Shown piece by piece: positions 63,917 through 64,000 of a stretch of DNA of 64,000 nucleotides. Where the stretch lies: the NCBI GenBank assembly GCA_049578545.1, contig JBAUMF010000027.1, positions 124,001 through 188,000 of the forward strand, read 5' to 3'. Source of the DNA: DASQBT01 sp049578545 (GTDB lineage: Bacteria; Pseudomonadota; Gammaproteobacteria; Burkholderiales; Thiobacillaceae). The notes below the pieces were generated by a model that saw only the letters and a list, made by a program, of their open reading frames with translations, did no database searches and was not told where the DNA came from. Position 1 is the first letter of the stretch, and every line of letters starts with the position of its first letter. The translations under genes and the position numbers were made by a program.

Positions 63917-64000
63917 TTGGCGCCCCCTTGACTGAAAAGGTCATCCTGCGACGCGGCCTTACCGTTGCCGCGCTTCTTGCCCGCCTTGGGGATCGGCCGC
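63913..64000 (-). CDS. mod: C-terminal end of the upstream gene, probably the Mod methyltransferase
   Basis: Only the last 28 codons are inside the window, ending KAASQDDLFSQGGAK before TGA at 63915-63913. The stop overlaps the res start. In type III systems mod precedes res and is coupled to it, so this is the likely identity; nothing in the visible 28 residues proves it. Confidence 0.5.
   Translation of the reverse strand, partial: RPIPKAGKKRGNGKAASQDDLFSQGGAK

Overview
The window looks like the chromosome of a betaproteobacterium, most like the autotrophic Nitrosomonadales (Gallionella, Sulfuricella or Thiobacillus type). The basis is gene content and order: a tkt-gap-pgk-pyk-fba cluster, the miaB-phoH-ybeY-corC order, zapB-zapA-6S RNA-fau, a livKHMGF-type transporter, and a solitary BtuM next to btuB behind a cobalamin riboswitch. 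No rRNA gene was seen, so placement below class level is inference.

Layout. Positions 1-6874 hold two very large, GC-rich unknown proteins, the first cut by the window edge, followed by about 1.1 kb of decayed sequence. From 7983 to about 55070 runs a core chromosome: lgt, ilvD, a ParA-like ATPase, an ion transporter, a DUF255 thioredoxin-like protein, cytochrome c, a branched-chain amino acid ABC transporter, two methionine-rich repeat proteins, fau-ssrS-zapA-zapB, btuB-btuM-gluQ, an M14 deacylase / GCS2 ligase / macro-domain operon, tRNA-Met, miaB-phoH-ybeY-corC, an OmpA-like lipoprotein with seven 14-residue repeats, dodecin, the Calvin/glycolysis operon, an IMPase-like gene, rsmE, argA, a GGDEF-EAL protein, ybiT, a frameshifted NAD-binding gene, and a LEA14-like / fructosamine kinase / DUF971 operon.

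At 55074-55119 lies the 3' part of a tRNA-Arg(CCG) gene without its 5' half. This is the classic scar of an element integrated into a tRNA gene. Everything to its right differs in character: a Fic protein behind two near-identical palindromes, a short ORF coupled to it, two small unknown genes, and a minus-strand defence-like operon. That operon is the end of a gene that may be a methyltransferase, a type III restriction Res subunit, a stump of an Hsp90/sacsin-like ATPase, and a TrlF-type PHP-SMC ATPase. The island continues past the right edge; the intact tRNA-Arg and probably the integrase should lie there.

The strongest leads for something little described are the island's Res / Hsp90-like stump / TrlF arrangement, the Fic operator pair, the methionine-rich (M/L)(D/N)PxxY repeat proteins, and the giant two-gene module at the left edge.
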